Counted from the first letter of the stretch, positions 7,612 to 16,991 are shown. The stretch is 46,335 bases of DNA from Arthrobacter alkaliphilus (GCF_021483235.1 NZ_JAKEEC010000033.1:1-46335); one strand, 5' to 3'. The notes: generated by a model from the letters alone, not told the origin. Translations and numbers: made by a program.

Positions 7612-8214
7612 ATGGCTGTTGAACTTGAGGAACTGATCGTCAAAGATGCTGCCGAGTGGCGGTCCTGGCTCGAGAAGAACGGCGCCGATAGCCCGGGCGT
7701 GTGGCTCGTGCTGCACAAGAAAGGCGGCAACGTCACGGAACTGGATTACGCCGCCGCTTTGGATGAGGCCCTGTGTTTCGGCTGGATCGACGGCCAAGGC
7801 AGAAGGCGCGACGACGAAAGCGTCTTCCAGCGCATGACCCGCCGCGGCCCCAAGAGCCCGTGGTCCAAAAGGAACGTGGGCCACATCGCCCGTCTCGAAG
7901 CCGAGGGCAAGATGACCCCCGCCGGTTGGGCAGCCGTCGAAAGTGCCAAGGCGGACGGTCGGTGGGACGCAGCCTACGCGGGCCAGGCTGATGCGGAAGT
8001 TCCCGAGGATCTCGCGGCCGCGATCGCCGCCGTTCCCGAGGCCCAGGCGATGTTCGACGTGCTGACGGCGGTCAACCGCTTCGCCCTGATCTACCGCACC
8101 AACTCCGTGAAAAAGGCGGAAACCCGGGCCAGGAAGATCGCTGGTTTTGTCGAGATGCTGGCACGCCACGAGACTCCGTATCCACAGAAGAAAAAGCCTG
8201 CCGCGGCGGAGTAA
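7612..8214 (+). CDS. YdeI/OmpD-associated family protein
   Basis: A 200-aa protein matching the YdeI/OmpD-associated family: SWLEKNGADSPGVWLVLHKKG, then LDYAAALDEALCFGWIDGQGRRRDDE, and the RRGPKSPWSKRN motif followed by a GKMTPAGWAAVESAK segment. The C-terminus is Lys/Ala-rich. Members are linked to envelope and stress phenotypes in other bacteria, without a defined reaction. It diverges from the VOC gene, with starts 60 bp apart, so they may share a regulatory region. The ATG at 7612 gives the expected family start. Confidence 0.88.
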   Translation: MAVELEELIVKDAAEWRSWLEKNGADSPGVWLVLHKKGGNVTELDYAAALDEALCFGWIDGQGRRRDDESVFQRMTRRGPKSPWSKRNVGHIARLEAEGKMTPAGWAAVESAKADGRWDAAYAGQADAEVPEDLAAAIAAVPEAQAMFDVLTAVNRFALIYRTNSVKKAETRARKIAGFVEMLARHETPYPQKKKPAAAE

Positions 8215-8221
8215 CCCGGAA

Positions 8222-8731
8222 CTACCCGGGCCTCTCGGCGGACAGAGCGACGATCCACGCAGGAGTGTCCTCGCCTAGCCGCCTGTCGAGCAAGACCCGG
8301 GCCTTTGCAGCGGCGATCTGCACTTTGCGGTCCTCGGCGCTCACCGGCTCGGGACTGGGGGAGGGCGCGACCGTGCGGGCGCCGGACACATTGGCGGCCG
8401 CCAGGAGCGCGTCCTCGGTCCCGACCTTGAGGAGCGCCAGGTCTTCCCGCGACGCGAGCTCGCTTTGTCCCAAAATTTCGATGGCCTTCTGGCCCATTTC
8501 GGCCTCGGACCGGCTGCGGGACAACGATGCGTCAAGCGCCCATTGAGCGCGGCGCCACCACTCTGATCTGTCATCCGCCCGGGCCTTTTGCCGCAGCGTG
8601 AGGAGGCCAACCACCGCGGCAACAATCGCCGCGACCAGGACAGCGAGCGGGCTCAGCGCGCCAACGATTTGCCACCATTCCGGCGCCGCGCCGACCACGG
8701 TCACGGGCATAGGACTCGGGTATGGATTCAC
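8222..8731 (-). CDS. Small membrane protein, hypothetical
   Basis: A 169-aa protein with one clear membrane segment near residues 22-45 (IVGALSPLAVLVAAIVAAVVGLL). A basic stretch follows, then a cytoplasmic helical domain rich in Ala, Glu and Arg with Trp residues (SEWWRRAQWALDASL). A Pro/Ser linker lies near residue 120. GTG at 8731 or ATG at 8710 could be the start. It faces the convergent YdeI-like gene with a 7-bp gap. No enzymatic motif is visible. Related short actinobacterial proteins are unannotated as far as I know. Confidence 0.7.
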   Translation of the reverse strand: MNPYPSPMPVTVVGAAPEWWQIVGALSPLAVLVAAIVAAVVGLLTLRQKARADDRSEWWRRAQWALDASLSRSRSEAEMGQKAIEILGQSELASREDLALLKVGTEDALLAAANVSGARTVAPSPSPEPVSAEDRKVQIAAAKARVLLDRRLGEDTPAWIVALSAERPG

Positions 8732-8777
8732 GATCCAAGCCTAGGTCCTGGCCCCGACGTTTTGACGTGCACACCCG

Positions 8778-9959
8778 TCACCCAGCAACGGACGCGCGGA
8801 TGCGTGCGGCGGCTTCCAGCGCCATCCATGCCTGCAGTTGGGTGGAGAGTTCGACGGCGGTTCCGTCCGGGTACGTGTCCGACGCCGGACGCTGTGGTTC
8901 CGTCGAGAAGACGAGCCAGCCATCGTCGTGCTTTCGGGAGTTGGCACCGCCGGCGCGGGTAGTCCGCCCCGCCCACAGCGCCCCGGCGGTGTCGAGCACA
9001 AGCTGCGTGGCCGTAGCGCGGGCGGGTGCGGGCAACCGCACGTCTCCGGCAGCAAGGGCCAGATACCTGACGAGGATCCCCGTGAACAGCCCACGATCGC
9101 CGGTGCCCTCGCCGCGCAGGACCAGCCTCCGCGGGCCGTCGGGTCCGGGGACGGTCAGATGCTCCGCCACCGAGCCCACTACCGCTGCCGCTCGTGCGAG
9201 GTTCGCGTCGCCCCCGAGTTCCAACAAGGCGCCGAGCACCGGGCCTTGGTTGTAGGTGTAGATCTCCTGAGCGAGGACGAGCTTGCCTTCCTTGAGCCAG
9301 GCGCCATCAAGGTACAGGCCCAACGCGGGGTCGAAGAGCGTGGTGTCGAGCCAGTCCAGAAGTCCTTGGGCCCGTTCCCGCTTCCCGGTCCGGGCGAAGT
9401 ACAAGGCCACAGGCGCCGTGGCCGGGGTGTTCTTGAAATCGCGTTTGGTGCTCCAGAACGTGCCGCCGCCCAGGTCAGCAGTGGAGGCCGATTCGAACTG
9501 CGGAGACAGGGTTCTCTGCAGGAATGCGTTGCGTCGGCGCCCCGGCGTGCGGGCACGCCCGGCCAAGGCATCCAGGCGCAGGACAGCGAGGGCCAGCCAG
9601 GCCATGTCGTCGTAGTAGTTGTTGACGTAGCGCAGGCCGTTACGTAGCCCAATGGTGGTGACCAACCGCGAAGCGAGCCGGCCGGCACCCGGGCGATCAC
9701 CGCCGTCGAACCGGGATCCCGGGGCCAGTTCGCGCAACCCCGCGTCCACGAGGCAATCGACGTAGTGCGCCTGCCACCAGTAGTTCCACGGCCGAAACGG
9801 AAGCCCGCCGGACGGCCGGACCGAAGCAGCGAGGTGGGTTCCCGGAAGGAAAAGGAGGCGATGTCCGAAATGGCGGGTCACCGAGCGTGCGGCGTGGCCG
9901 GCTCGCGCGGCCCAATCCGGCGTTCCGGGGGCCGCCTGCCGGGTGTCGGGGACGGACAT
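8778..9959 (-). CDS. Glycoside hydrolase family 76 protein
   Basis: A 393-aa (alpha/alpha)6-barrel-type protein. The GH76 signature NNYYDDMAWLALA is present with the paired Asp117/Asp118, the catalytic pair of the endo-alpha-1,6-mannanase family. Other family words are TFWSTKRDFKNTPATAPVAL, LYLDGAWL, TYNQGPVLGALLEL and GILVRYLALAA. No signal peptide is seen, so the protein may act inside the cell on short mannosides, unlike secreted mannanases. It diverges from the SDR gene 110 bp away. Confidence 0.9.
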   Translation of the reverse strand: MSVPDTRQAAPGTPDWAARAGHAARSVTRHFGHRLLFLPGTHLAASVRPSGGLPFRPWNYWWQAHYVDCLVDAGLRELAPGSRFDGGDRPGAGRLASRLVTTIGLRNGLRYVNNYYDDMAWLALAVLRLDALAGRARTPGRRRNAFLQRTLSPQFESASTADLGGGTFWSTKRDFKNTPATAPVALYFARTGKRERAQGLLDWLDTTLFDPALGLYLDGAWLKEGKLVLAQEIYTYNQGPVLGALLELGGDANLARAAAVVGSVAEHLTVPGPDGPRRLVLRGEGTGDRGLFTGILVRYLALAAGDVRLPAPARATATQLVLDTAGALWAGRTTRAGGANSRKHDDGWLVFSTEPQRPASDTYPDGTAVELSTQLQAWMALEAAARIRASVAG

Positions 9960-10024
9960 GGTGAAAGCCTAACGCTCCGCGCTTGGCCGCAAGCCCCTCC
10001 CCAGTGCACAATCAAAGTGATTCA

Positions 10025-10040
10025 GTTAACATGCATTAAC
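10025..10040. promoter_or_regulatory. Candidate operator for the SDR/acyl-CoA dehydrogenase operon
   Basis: The inverted repeat GTTAA-N6-TTAAC (GTTAACATGCATTAAC) lies 30 bp before the SDR start, in the 110-bp gap divergent from GH76. Its AT content stands out. Fatty-acid regulators of the TetR or GntR type often bind such sites, but none is encoded next to it. Confidence 0.4.
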
Positions 10041-10069
10041 GGATTTTGGTTCTGCATCGAGGAGGATGG

Positions 10070-10861
10070 ATGGACATCAAGGGCGCAGTTGCGTTGATAA
10101 CCGGCGGTGCTTCGGGGTTGGGGGCGGCAACCGCCAGGCGACTGCTCGACGCCGGAGCGTCGGTAGTGCTGCTTGACCTCCACTCATCTGCGGGCGAGTC
10201 CCTCGCTGCCGAACTCAATGCCTCTCGGGCCGACGGAAGGGCCGTGTTCGTTGCCGCCGATGTCACGAACGAAGAGCAGGTGCAGGCAGCGGTCGACGCG
10301 GCCGTCGCCCTGGGCCCGCTCCGGATCCTCGTCAACTGCGCCGGCGTCGCAACCCCGGGCAAGGTGCTCGGCAAAGACGGCGTGCTGCCGCTCGAGAACT
10401 TCAACAGGGTCGTCCAGATCAACCTCGTGGGTACCTTCAATGTGATCCGCCTGGCTGCCGCAGCGATGGCCGCGAACGAACCCGCTTCCACCGAACTCGG
10501 CGGCGAGGAACGCGGAGTCATCATCAACACAGCCTCCGTGGCGGCCTTCGACGGCCAGATCGGTCAGCCTGCGTACGCCGCGTCCAAGGGAGCCGTGGCC
10601 GCGATGACGTTGCCCCTGGCCCGTGAATTCGCCCGCTGGCTGGTCCGGGTCATGGCCATCGCACCGGGGATCTTCGAGACCCCGATGCTGGCTGCACTGC
10701 CCCACGAAGCACAGATCTCGCTGGGCCAGCAAGTACCGCACCCAGCCCGCCTTGGCCGTCCCGCCGAGTACGCCAACCTCGTGGCGCACATCGTTGAAAA
10801 TGCCATGCTGAACGGTGAAACCATCCGCCTCGACGGTGCTATCCGGATGGCACCAAAGTGA
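10070..10861 (+). CDS. SDR oxidoreductase, 3-hydroxyacyl-CoA dehydrogenase type-2-like
   Basis: A 263-aa classical short-chain dehydrogenase: NAD-binding TGGASGLG at 11-18, LDLHS after the second beta strand, NCAG at 89-92, and the catalytic Ser156, Tyr169 and Lys173 (YAASK). The sequence is closest in feel to the HSD17B10-type 3-hydroxyacyl-CoA dehydrogenases used in fatty-acid and branched-chain breakdown. ATG 10070 follows a GAGGAGG ribosome site (10059-10065). Its stop overlaps the next gene by 4 bp (GTGA), indicating coupled translation with an acyl-CoA dehydrogenase and a beta-oxidation role. Confidence 0.92.
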   Translation: MDIKGAVALITGGASGLGAATARRLLDAGASVVLLDLHSSAGESLAAELNASRADGRAVFVAADVTNEEQVQAAVDAAVALGPLRILVNCAGVATPGKVLGKDGVLPLENFNRVVQINLVGTFNVIRLAAAAMAANEPASTELGGEERGVIINTASVAAFDGQIGQPAYAASKGAVAAMTLPLAREFARWLVRVMAIAPGIFETPMLAALPHEAQISLGQQVPHPARLGRPAEYANLVAHIVENAMLNGETIRLDGAIRMAPK

Positions 10862-12120
10862 GCCAGGCGCACAAACTGGCCGCCGCCGTCGAATTCCCGG
10901 CTGCGCCGCCGCCCTCATTGCCCGGGGCGGACTTTTTCGAATTCGAATCACTCCTCAGCGTGCAGGAGCAGCGCAAGCTCAACGAGCTCCGCGAATTCCT
11001 GGCCACGGAAATCGCCCCCAACGCCAAAGACTGGTGGGATAAGGCCGAATTCCCCGCGCACATCCTGCCCAAACTCGCGGCCCTGCGCCTGAGCACTCCC
11101 ACGCACCGCGGCTACAGCAACCTTTTCGCGGGATTGGTCATCGCGGAAATGACCCGCGTGGACACCTCCATCGCCACGTTCTTCATGGTCCACCACGACC
11201 TTTTCGTCGAGGCGCTCTACGAATTCGGGTCCAAGGAACAGCGGGACCGCTACCTCGATGACGCCTCCAACCTGCGGACCACCGGGGCTTTCGCGCTCAC
11301 CGAACCGGACCACGGATCCGACGTGGCCGGCGGCCTGCAGACGGTGGCCCGGCGGGTCGCCGGGGGAGCGGACGACGGCGGTGACTACTGGGTCCTGAAC
11401 GGCGCCAAGCGCTGGATCGGCAACGGGACGTTCTGCGACCACATGCTGGTCTGGGCCAAGGACGAGTCCGACGGCGCCATACGCGGCTTCATCCTGGACG
11501 CAACCCTGCCCGGCGTGACCCGCACCAAGATCGAAAACAAGATCGCCCTGCGCACCGTGCAAAACGCCGACATCGTCCTCAAGGACGTCCGGATTGCGGA
11601 GGCGGACCGCTTCGCAGGGATCAACAGCTTCACCGACACCAACCACCTGCTGCGCGGCTCGAGGCTCATGGTCGCCTGGCAAGCCGTCGGGCAGCAGTTG
11701 GCGGCTTTCGACGTCGCCCGCCAGTACGCGCTCGAACGCACCCAGTTCGGCCGCCCGTTGGCGAAGTTCCAGCTCATCCAGCAGCAACTAGTGGACATGC
11801 TCGGCAATGCCGTGGCAAGCATGGGCATGATGGTCCGGATCGCCCAACTGCAGGAAGACCTGTACACGGACAGCAACGGCGTGCGGCACAGGGGCGCCAA
11901 CATGGCCCAGGTAGCACTCGCAAAGTCCTATTGCAGCGCCCGGATGCGCGAAACCGTAGCGATCGGCCGGTCCATCCTCGGCGGAAACGGCATCGTGACC
12001 GATCACCGGATGGCCAAGATCTTTGCCGACGCCGAGGCTATCTACACCTACGAAGGATCGTTCGAGATCAACTCGCTCATCGTGGGCCGGGCGGTGACAG
12101 GGGTTTCCGCGATCGTTTGA
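10858..12120 (+). CDS. Acyl-CoA dehydrogenase, glutaryl-CoA dehydrogenase-like
   Basis: A 420-aa flavoenzyme that oxidises acyl-CoA with transfer of electrons to ETF. Family landmarks are FALTEPDHGSDVAGG (FAD/substrate loop), YWVLNGAKRWIGNGTFCD, RTQFGRPLAKFQLIQQ and the C-terminal YEGSFEINSLIVGRAVTG, where Glu399 is the likely catalytic base at the position used in glutaryl-CoA dehydrogenases. Substrate is not fixed by sequence. The GTG start overlaps the stop of the upstream SDR gene (GTGA), so the two are an operon. The gene ends 4 bp before the convergent DUF1684 gene. Confidence 0.93.
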   Translation: MSQAHKLAAAVEFPAAPPPSLPGADFFEFESLLSVQEQRKLNELREFLATEIAPNAKDWWDKAEFPAHILPKLAALRLSTPTHRGYSNLFAGLVIAEMTRVDTSIATFFMVHHDLFVEALYEFGSKEQRDRYLDDASNLRTTGAFALTEPDHGSDVAGGLQTVARRVAGGADDGGDYWVLNGAKRWIGNGTFCDHMLVWAKDESDGAIRGFILDATLPGVTRTKIENKIALRTVQNADIVLKDVRIAEADRFAGINSFTDTNHLLRGSRLMVAWQAVGQQLAAFDVARQYALERTQFGRPLAKFQLIQQQLVDMLGNAVASMGMMVRIAQLQEDLYTDSNGVRHRGANMAQVALAKSYCSARMRETVAIGRSILGGNGIVTDHRMAKIFADAEAIYTYEGSFEINSLIVGRAVTGVSAIV

Positions 12121-12124
12121 GGGC

Positions 12125-12961
12125 CTAGACGATCCGTCCTGCCGGCAGCTTCTCCCCGGCCTCGACCGCTGCGTCGATCGAGTTTCCCGGCACCGGCATG
12201 GGGCAGGTGCCATATGGCGTGAAGGCGCTCGGATAGTTGATGGCGCGGTTGAAGTCCAGGACTACCGAGCCGTCCGGCCTCGGGCGGGAGACTGCCAGCT
12301 TGCGCCATTCGTCCGTGGTGTTGCCGTTTGTTTCGTCGTGGAAAGTGACGGTGAGGGCTCCGAGTTTCTCTTCCTCGGCGTGCAGCCGGACCTCGTGGGG
12401 AAGGCCCGGAACCCTGAAAACCACCTCGCCCACGGAGCGGTGCACCCCGTCCACCAAGGGATTGGCTGTTCCGATGGGCACATCCACGGGCTCAGGGTAG
12501 GCCTCGAAGCGGCCCCCGAGCACCCAGTCCGGGTTGTAGTCAAAGGTGGGAACGGCATCGAATTCCGTTAGTACGGGCGAGGAGTTGTCCCTGGTGCGGA
12601 TCGCGTACTTGTCCGCCCGCATCGCGAGTTCCACCACCACCTGCGTGCCGTCCGGGCCGCCGAACTGCACCCACATGAGCGATTCCTCGTCCTGGAGGGT
12701 AGCCGAAACGGTGCCGTCCACCGGGGCTCCGGTCTCCACGAGCGTGAGTCCGTCCGCCGCGCTCGCGGTGAGTGTCGCCGTCGTACCGTCCGTTGACCAC
12801 AGTCCCGGGACGAGTTCGACGGCGGCGGGCGTGGATTCGAGCCACTGGAAGGAGGTGAGGGTCAGCCAGCCGTGGTCCGCGGCGAGGGCAGCGTTGCGTC
12901 CGTTGCGGAAACGCTGCCAGCGCTCCAGCTGGGCGTTGCTTGCGGGGGCCGGTGCGCTCAT
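12125..12961 (-). CDS. DUF1684 domain protein
   Basis: A 278-aa soluble protein of the DUF1684 family: WLTLTSFQWLES near the start, then beta-rich segments, RTRDNSSPVLTEFDAVPTFDYNPDWVLGGRFEAYPEPV and the C-terminal VVLDFNRAINYPSAFTPYGTCPMPVPGN. The conserved NRAxNPYCAY-like region points to this family, which has no proven reaction. ATG 12961 follows a good GGAGGA ribosome site 6 nt upstream, so the longer open frame to 13120 is not used. It is convergent with the acyl-CoA dehydrogenase gene and divergent from ppc. Confidence 0.88.
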   Translation of the reverse strand: MSAPAPASNAQLERWQRFRNGRNAALAADHGWLTLTSFQWLESTPAAVELVPGLWSTDGTTATLTASAADGLTLVETGAPVDGTVSATLQDEESLMWVQFGGPDGTQVVVELAMRADKYAIRTRDNSSPVLTEFDAVPTFDYNPDWVLGGRFEAYPEPVDVPIGTANPLVDGVHRSVGEVVFRVPGLPHEVRLHAEEEKLGALTVTFHDETNGNTTDEWRKLAVSRPRPDGSVVLDFNRAINYPSAFTPYGTCPMPVPGNSIDAAVEAGEKLPAGRIV

Positions 12962-13059
12962 TTTTCCTCCAGGCTCGGGCGGTGTTCGTTGGCTTAACCA
13001 TGCACACGTCGCGGCCATTCCCGGCAAACCGGCAGGTGCGCTGCAACATGGCACACGGG

Positions 13060-13090
13060 TTGCCTCACGGCTGATGGCTGCGGGTAGGAT
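13060..13090 (+). promoter_or_regulatory. Candidate ppc promoter
   Basis: TTGCCT (13060-13065) and TAGGAT (13085-13090) resemble actinobacterial -35 and -10 boxes with a 19-bp spacer, which is long. A start of transcription near 13097 would leave a leader of about 74 nt before ppc. No terminator or riboswitch fold is obvious in that leader. Confidence 0.35.
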
Positions 13091-13170
13091 TCCTTTGGAA
13101 ATATCAGTAATCCGGCTCACAGTATCCAGCGCAGTGTACGGGCCACACCCAACGCCAGAAGGTATTTTTC

Positions 13171-15969
13171 ATGGTTGACACTGCACATCTCAGCACAGAC
13201 CTTGCCGCGGAACTGCGGGCCGATGTCCGCCGCGTCTCCACGCTTCTCGGAGAGTCGTTGGTGCGCCAGCATGGCCCCGAGCTGCTCCGGCTTGTGGAAC
13301 AGGTGCGCCTGCTCACCAAGGAATCCAAGGAAGCCGCGCGCGGCGGCGCCGACGCTACTGGCCCCTGGAGCGCGCACGACGTCGTCGCCCAGGTCCGCGA
13401 ATTGCTCGCCTCCCTGCCCCTTGAGGAAGCCACCGAACTGGTCCGCGCCTTCGCGTTCTACTTCCACCTCGCCAACGCCGCCGAACAGGTGCACCGGGTC
13501 CGTACGCTCCGCACCCGGAAGGAAAAGGACGGCTGGTTGGCCAAAGCCGTGGCCGAGATCGCCGAAGAGGCCGGGACCAAAGCCCTGCAGGATGTGGTCA
13601 ATGGGCTGGACGTTCGTCCTATTTTCACCGCGCACCCCACCGAAGCCTCCCGCCGTTCGGTGCTGGACAAGATCCGCAAGCTCTCCGACGTCCTGGCGGA
13701 ATCCACCCCTGAAGGCACGGCCGCCCGCCGCCGGCAGGACCGCCAGCTCGCCGAGATCATCGACCAGATGTGGCAGACCGACGAACTCCGCCAAGTCCGC
13801 CCGACCCCCGTGGACGAAGCCCGCAACGCCATCTATTACCTGAGCAGCATTCTGACCGACGCCATGCCGGAAATGCTCACGGACCTTTCCGAGCTGCTCG
13901 GCGAACAAGGCGTCGTGCTGCCCTCCCACAACGCCCCCGTCCGCTTCGGTTCCTGGATCGGCGGAGACCGCGACGGCAACCCGAACGTCACACCCTCGGT
14001 CACCCGCGAGATCTTGCAGCTGCAAAACCAGCATGCTGTGCGGATCAGCATCTCGATGATCGACGAGCTGATTTCCGTCCTCTCCAACTCCACTGCCTTG
14101 GTGGACGCGGAAAAGGACCTCCTGGACTCGATCGACGTCGACCTCAAGAACCTGCCCGGCCTGGACAAGCGCATCCTGGAGCTGAACGCGCAGGAGCCGT
14201 ACCGCCTCAAACTGACCTGTATCAAGGCCAAGCTCCTCAATACGGGCCGCCGCGTGTCCGCGTCCAGCCATCACGAACCCGGCCGCGACTACGCATCCAC
14301 CTCGGAGCTCTTGTCAGAGCTCGACCTGTTGGAGACTTCGTTGCGGAAGCACTCGGCCGTGCTCGTGGCCAACGGCGCCCTGGCCCGCGTCCGCCGCGCC
14401 ATCGCTTCCTTCGGGCTGCACCTGGCCACCCTAGACATCCGCGAACACGCCGACTACCACCACGACGCCGTCGGGCAGCTGGTGGACCGGATCGGCGTCG
14501 GAACTCCCTACGGCGAGTTGAGCCGCGCCGAGCGCTTCAAGCGGCTCAGCGAGGAGCTGGCTTCGCGCCGCCCGTTGTCCGGCCACCCCATCAAGCTCGA
14601 TGGCGACGGCGACCGCACCTACGACGTCTTCCGCAGCATCCGCCACGCCATCCAGACGTACGGGCCCGACGTCGTCGAAACCTACATCATCTCCATGACG
14701 CGGGGCGCCGACGACGTCCTGGCCGCAGCGGTGCTGGCCCGCGAAGCCGGGCTCATCGAGCTCTTCGGAGCGGCCCCGTATGCCAAGATCGGCTTCGCCC
14801 CGCTCCTGGAGACCGTCGAGGAGCTGCGGGCCTCGGCCGAAATCGTTGACCTGCTGCTCTCGGATCCGTCCTATCGTGCACTGGTCCGGCTGCGTGGCGA
14901 TGTCCAGGAAATCATGCTGGGATACTCGGACTCCAACAAGGAATCCGGCGTCATGACCAGCCAGTGGGAGATCCACAAGACCCAGCGAAAGCTGCGCGAC
15001 GTCGCCGCGAAACACGGCGTCAACGTCCGTTTGTTCCACGGCCGCGGCGGTTCCGTCGGCCGGGGTGGCGGACCAACCTACGACGCCATCATGGCCCAGC
15101 CGAACGGCGTGCTTGAAGGCGCCATCAAGTTCACCGAGCAAGGCGAAGTCATTTCGGACAAGTACTCCCTGCCGGAGCTTGCCCGCGAGAACCTCGAGCT
15201 GTCCCTGGCTGCGGTGATGCAGGGTTCCGCGCTGCACCGCGACCCGCGCACTTCCGACGATGAGCGCGAACGGTATGGCCAGGTCATGGAGATCATCTCC
15301 GACGCGGCCTTCGCCCAATACCGTTCGCTGATCGATGATCCCGATCTGCCCGCGTACTTCATGGCTTCGACGCCGGTGGAGCAGCTTGGCTCCCTGAACA
15401 TCGGATCCCGTCCCTCCAAACGGCCGGATTCCGGTGCCGGGCTGGGCGGGTTGCGCGCCATTCCGTGGGTCTTCGGCTGGACCCAATCGCGGCAGATCGT
15501 TCCCGGTTGGTTCGGCGTGGGCTCAGGGCTGAAGGCAGCCCGCGAGGCCGGCCACACCGCCGAACTCGCCGAGATGATGAAGCGCTGGCACTTCTTCCAG
15601 TCCGTCATTTCCAACGTGGAGATGACCCTCGCCAAGACGGACATGGACATCGCCGGGCACTACGTGTCGTCCCTCGTTCCGAACGAGCTGCACCACCTGT
15701 TCAAGGCAATCCGCACGGAATACGACCTCACCGTTGCCGAGGTGGAACTCCTGAGCGGCGAGACCGAGCTCCTGGAAGCCCAGCCGACCCTCAAGCGGTC
15801 CCTCGAAATCCGCGACCAGTACCTGGACCCCATCAGCTATTTGCAGGTGGAGCTGCTGCGCCGCGTCCGCGAAGCGTCCATTTCCGGCGCCGAGATCGAC
15901 GAACGGCTCCAGCGGGCCATGCTCATCACCGTCAACGGAGTGGCCGCCGGCCTCCGCAACACGGGGTAG
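13171..15969 (+). CDS. ppc: Phosphoenolpyruvate carboxylase
   Basis: A 932-aa enzyme that carboxylates PEP to oxaloacetate with bicarbonate, feeding the TCA cycle. It contains the two diagnostic regions: FTAHPTEA with His155 and LFHGRGGSVGRGGGP with His623 and Arg625. Also present are GSWIGGDRDGNPNVT, MLGYSDSNKESG, EQGEVISDKY, LRAIPWVFGWTQSR and the extreme C-terminal LRNTG. Length is normal for bacterial Ppc. ATG 13171 follows a GAAGG site. It lies alone on the plus strand, divergent from the DUF1684 gene, and the downstream 101-aa gene follows after 16 bp. Confidence 0.98.
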   Translation: MVDTAHLSTDLAAELRADVRRVSTLLGESLVRQHGPELLRLVEQVRLLTKESKEAARGGADATGPWSAHDVVAQVRELLASLPLEEATELVRAFAFYFHLANAAEQVHRVRTLRTRKEKDGWLAKAVAEIAEEAGTKALQDVVNGLDVRPIFTAHPTEASRRSVLDKIRKLSDVLAESTPEGTAARRRQDRQLAEIIDQMWQTDELRQVRPTPVDEARNAIYYLSSILTDAMPEMLTDLSELLGEQGVVLPSHNAPVRFGSWIGGDRDGNPNVTPSVTREILQLQNQHAVRISISMIDELISVLSNSTALVDAEKDLLDSIDVDLKNLPGLDKRILELNAQEPYRLKLTCIKAKLLNTGRRVSASSHHEPGRDYASTSELLSELDLLETSLRKHSAVLVANGALARVRRAIASFGLHLATLDIREHADYHHDAVGQLVDRIGVGTPYGELSRAERFKRLSEELASRRPLSGHPIKLDGDGDRTYDVFRSIRHAIQTYGPDVVETYIISMTRGADDVLAAAVLAREAGLIELFGAAPYAKIGFAPLLETVEELRASAEIVDLLLSDPSYRALVRLRGDVQEIMLGYSDSNKESGVMTSQWEIHKTQRKLRDVAAKHGVNVRLFHGRGGSVGRGGGPTYDAIMAQPNGVLEGAIKFTEQGEVISDKYSLPELARENLELSLAAVMQGSALHRDPRTSDDERERYGQVMEIISDAAFAQYRSLIDDPDLPAYFMASTPVEQLGSLNIGSRPSKRPDSGAGLGGLRAIPWVFGWTQSRQIVPGWFGVGSGLKAAREAGHTAELAEMMKRWHFFQSVISNVEMTLAKTDMDIAGHYVSSLVPNELHHLFKAIRTEYDLTVAEVELLSGETELLEAQPTLKRSLEIRDQYLDPISYLQVELLRRVREASISGAEIDERLQRAMLITVNGVAAGLRNTG

Positions 15970-15985
15970 CTACTAGGGTTGAGGG

Positions 15986-16291
15986 ATGCCCTCGTTCCAG
16001 ACCAAGTTGAAGATCACCGGGCTCAAGCCAGGGAATCCACCGGAGTCGGTCATGGCTGCCGCGATTGAAGCCCTGGAAACGCGGCACCACGTTGAGTCCA
16101 ACCAGTTGGACATCGTCGGCGGCGTCCCCCAGATCAGCCTCCGATTCATGGTGGAGGCCCGGGACTACCCTGGTGAGAACAGCGAGGCCCGCGCGTCGGC
16201 AGCCATGATGCGCGACGCCGTCGAACGCGTCGCGCTCACAGGGAACCTATACGTGCTGCGCCGCAAACGGGGGAAATGGTCGCCGGTTTGA
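15986..16291 (+). CDS. Hypothetical protein, 101 aa
   Basis: A small soluble protein with no recognised family. It begins with FQTKLKITGLKPGNPPESVMAAAIEALE and ends with a basic strand NLYVLRRKRGKWSPV. The alternation of strand, helix (NSEARASAAMMRDAVERVAL) and strand suggests a compact alpha/beta fold. ATG 15986 is preceded by GAGGG. The 16-bp gap to ppc suggests co-transcription. It converges with the DedA-like gene. Confidence 0.7.
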   Translation: MPSFQTKLKITGLKPGNPPESVMAAAIEALETRHHVESNQLDIVGGVPQISLRFMVEARDYPGENSEARASAAMMRDAVERVALTGNLYVLRRKRGKWSPV

Positions 16292-16310
16292 GTCCGACGG
16301 CGGGACGCGC

Positions 16311-16940
16311 TTAAAGGTGCGGCGGCTCGCCCGGCTCGTCCACCGGCGAACGGTCGCCCCGACGACGCGTGACGATCACGCCCACCACGACGCCGATCAG
16401 CAGCCCCACGCCGGCGCCGATGAGTGAGCTTGCCCAGAACGGAAGCCCCGTCGTCGAGCCGGCAAAGTAACCGAGCCCCGCTTGCCACGTGGCCCACAGC
16501 AGCCCACCCAAACCAGCGCACAGGCTGAAACCGCGGGTGGAAACCTCGGCGATCCCGGCTGCGGCCGAGGAAGCAAGCCGCCCGGCCGGGATGAACCGGG
16601 CGCCGATGATCGCGCCGTAGGTGGAGGAACGTCCGGCCTTGGCGATGGCCCGGTGGATGCCTTGATGGACCTTGCGGCCCCACGCCCAGCGGTCCAAGAT
16701 GTGGCTCAGGCGTCGCTTGAAGAGCTGGAACACCAGAAGGTCGCCCACCCAGGAGCCGACGGCGGCCAGCAAACCCACGAGCCACGGGTTGACCCGGCCC
16801 TCGGCTGCCAAGGCGCCACCCGTGATCACCAGCATCTCGGAGGGGATGGGCGGGAAGAAGGCATCGCCCACCACCATGGGGATGATCCAGGCATAGATCG
16901 CGGCTCCCCAGCCATCGGCGGCGGTGATGTCCATGGGCAC
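16311..16940 (-). CDS. DedA/VTT-family membrane protein
   Basis: A 209-aa integral membrane protein of the DedA (SNARE-associated, VTT) family: PPIPSEMLVITGGALAA, the charged G(S)WVGDLLVFQLFKRR and the membrane-embedded ARFIPAGRLASSAAAG loop with the conserved Arg. DedA proteins move or maintain lipids such as undecaprenyl phosphate and affect envelope homeostasis. The C-terminus is a basic and Pro-rich cytoplasmic tail. A GTG at 16940 and ATG at 16934 are alternative starts. It diverges from the macrodomain gene by 51 bp. Confidence 0.88.
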   Translation of the reverse strand: MPMDITAADGWGAAIYAWIIPMVVGDAFFPPIPSEMLVITGGALAAEGRVNPWLVGLLAAVGSWVGDLLVFQLFKRRLSHILDRWAWGRKVHQGIHRAIAKAGRSSTYGAIIGARFIPAGRLASSAAAGIAEVSTRGFSLCAGLGGLLWATWQAGLGYFAGSTTGLPFWASSLIGAGVGLLIGVVVGVIVTRRRGDRSPVDEPGEPPHL

Positions 16941-16991
16941 AAATTACCCCACTTTGGTGCATCCGCCGGAGTGTAGTGCAAGACTGGCGCA

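Noticed and set aside
13117..14274. Minus-strand ORF inside ppc
   Set aside because: It lies opposite ppc, which has all catalytic motifs; no motif is seen in this frame.
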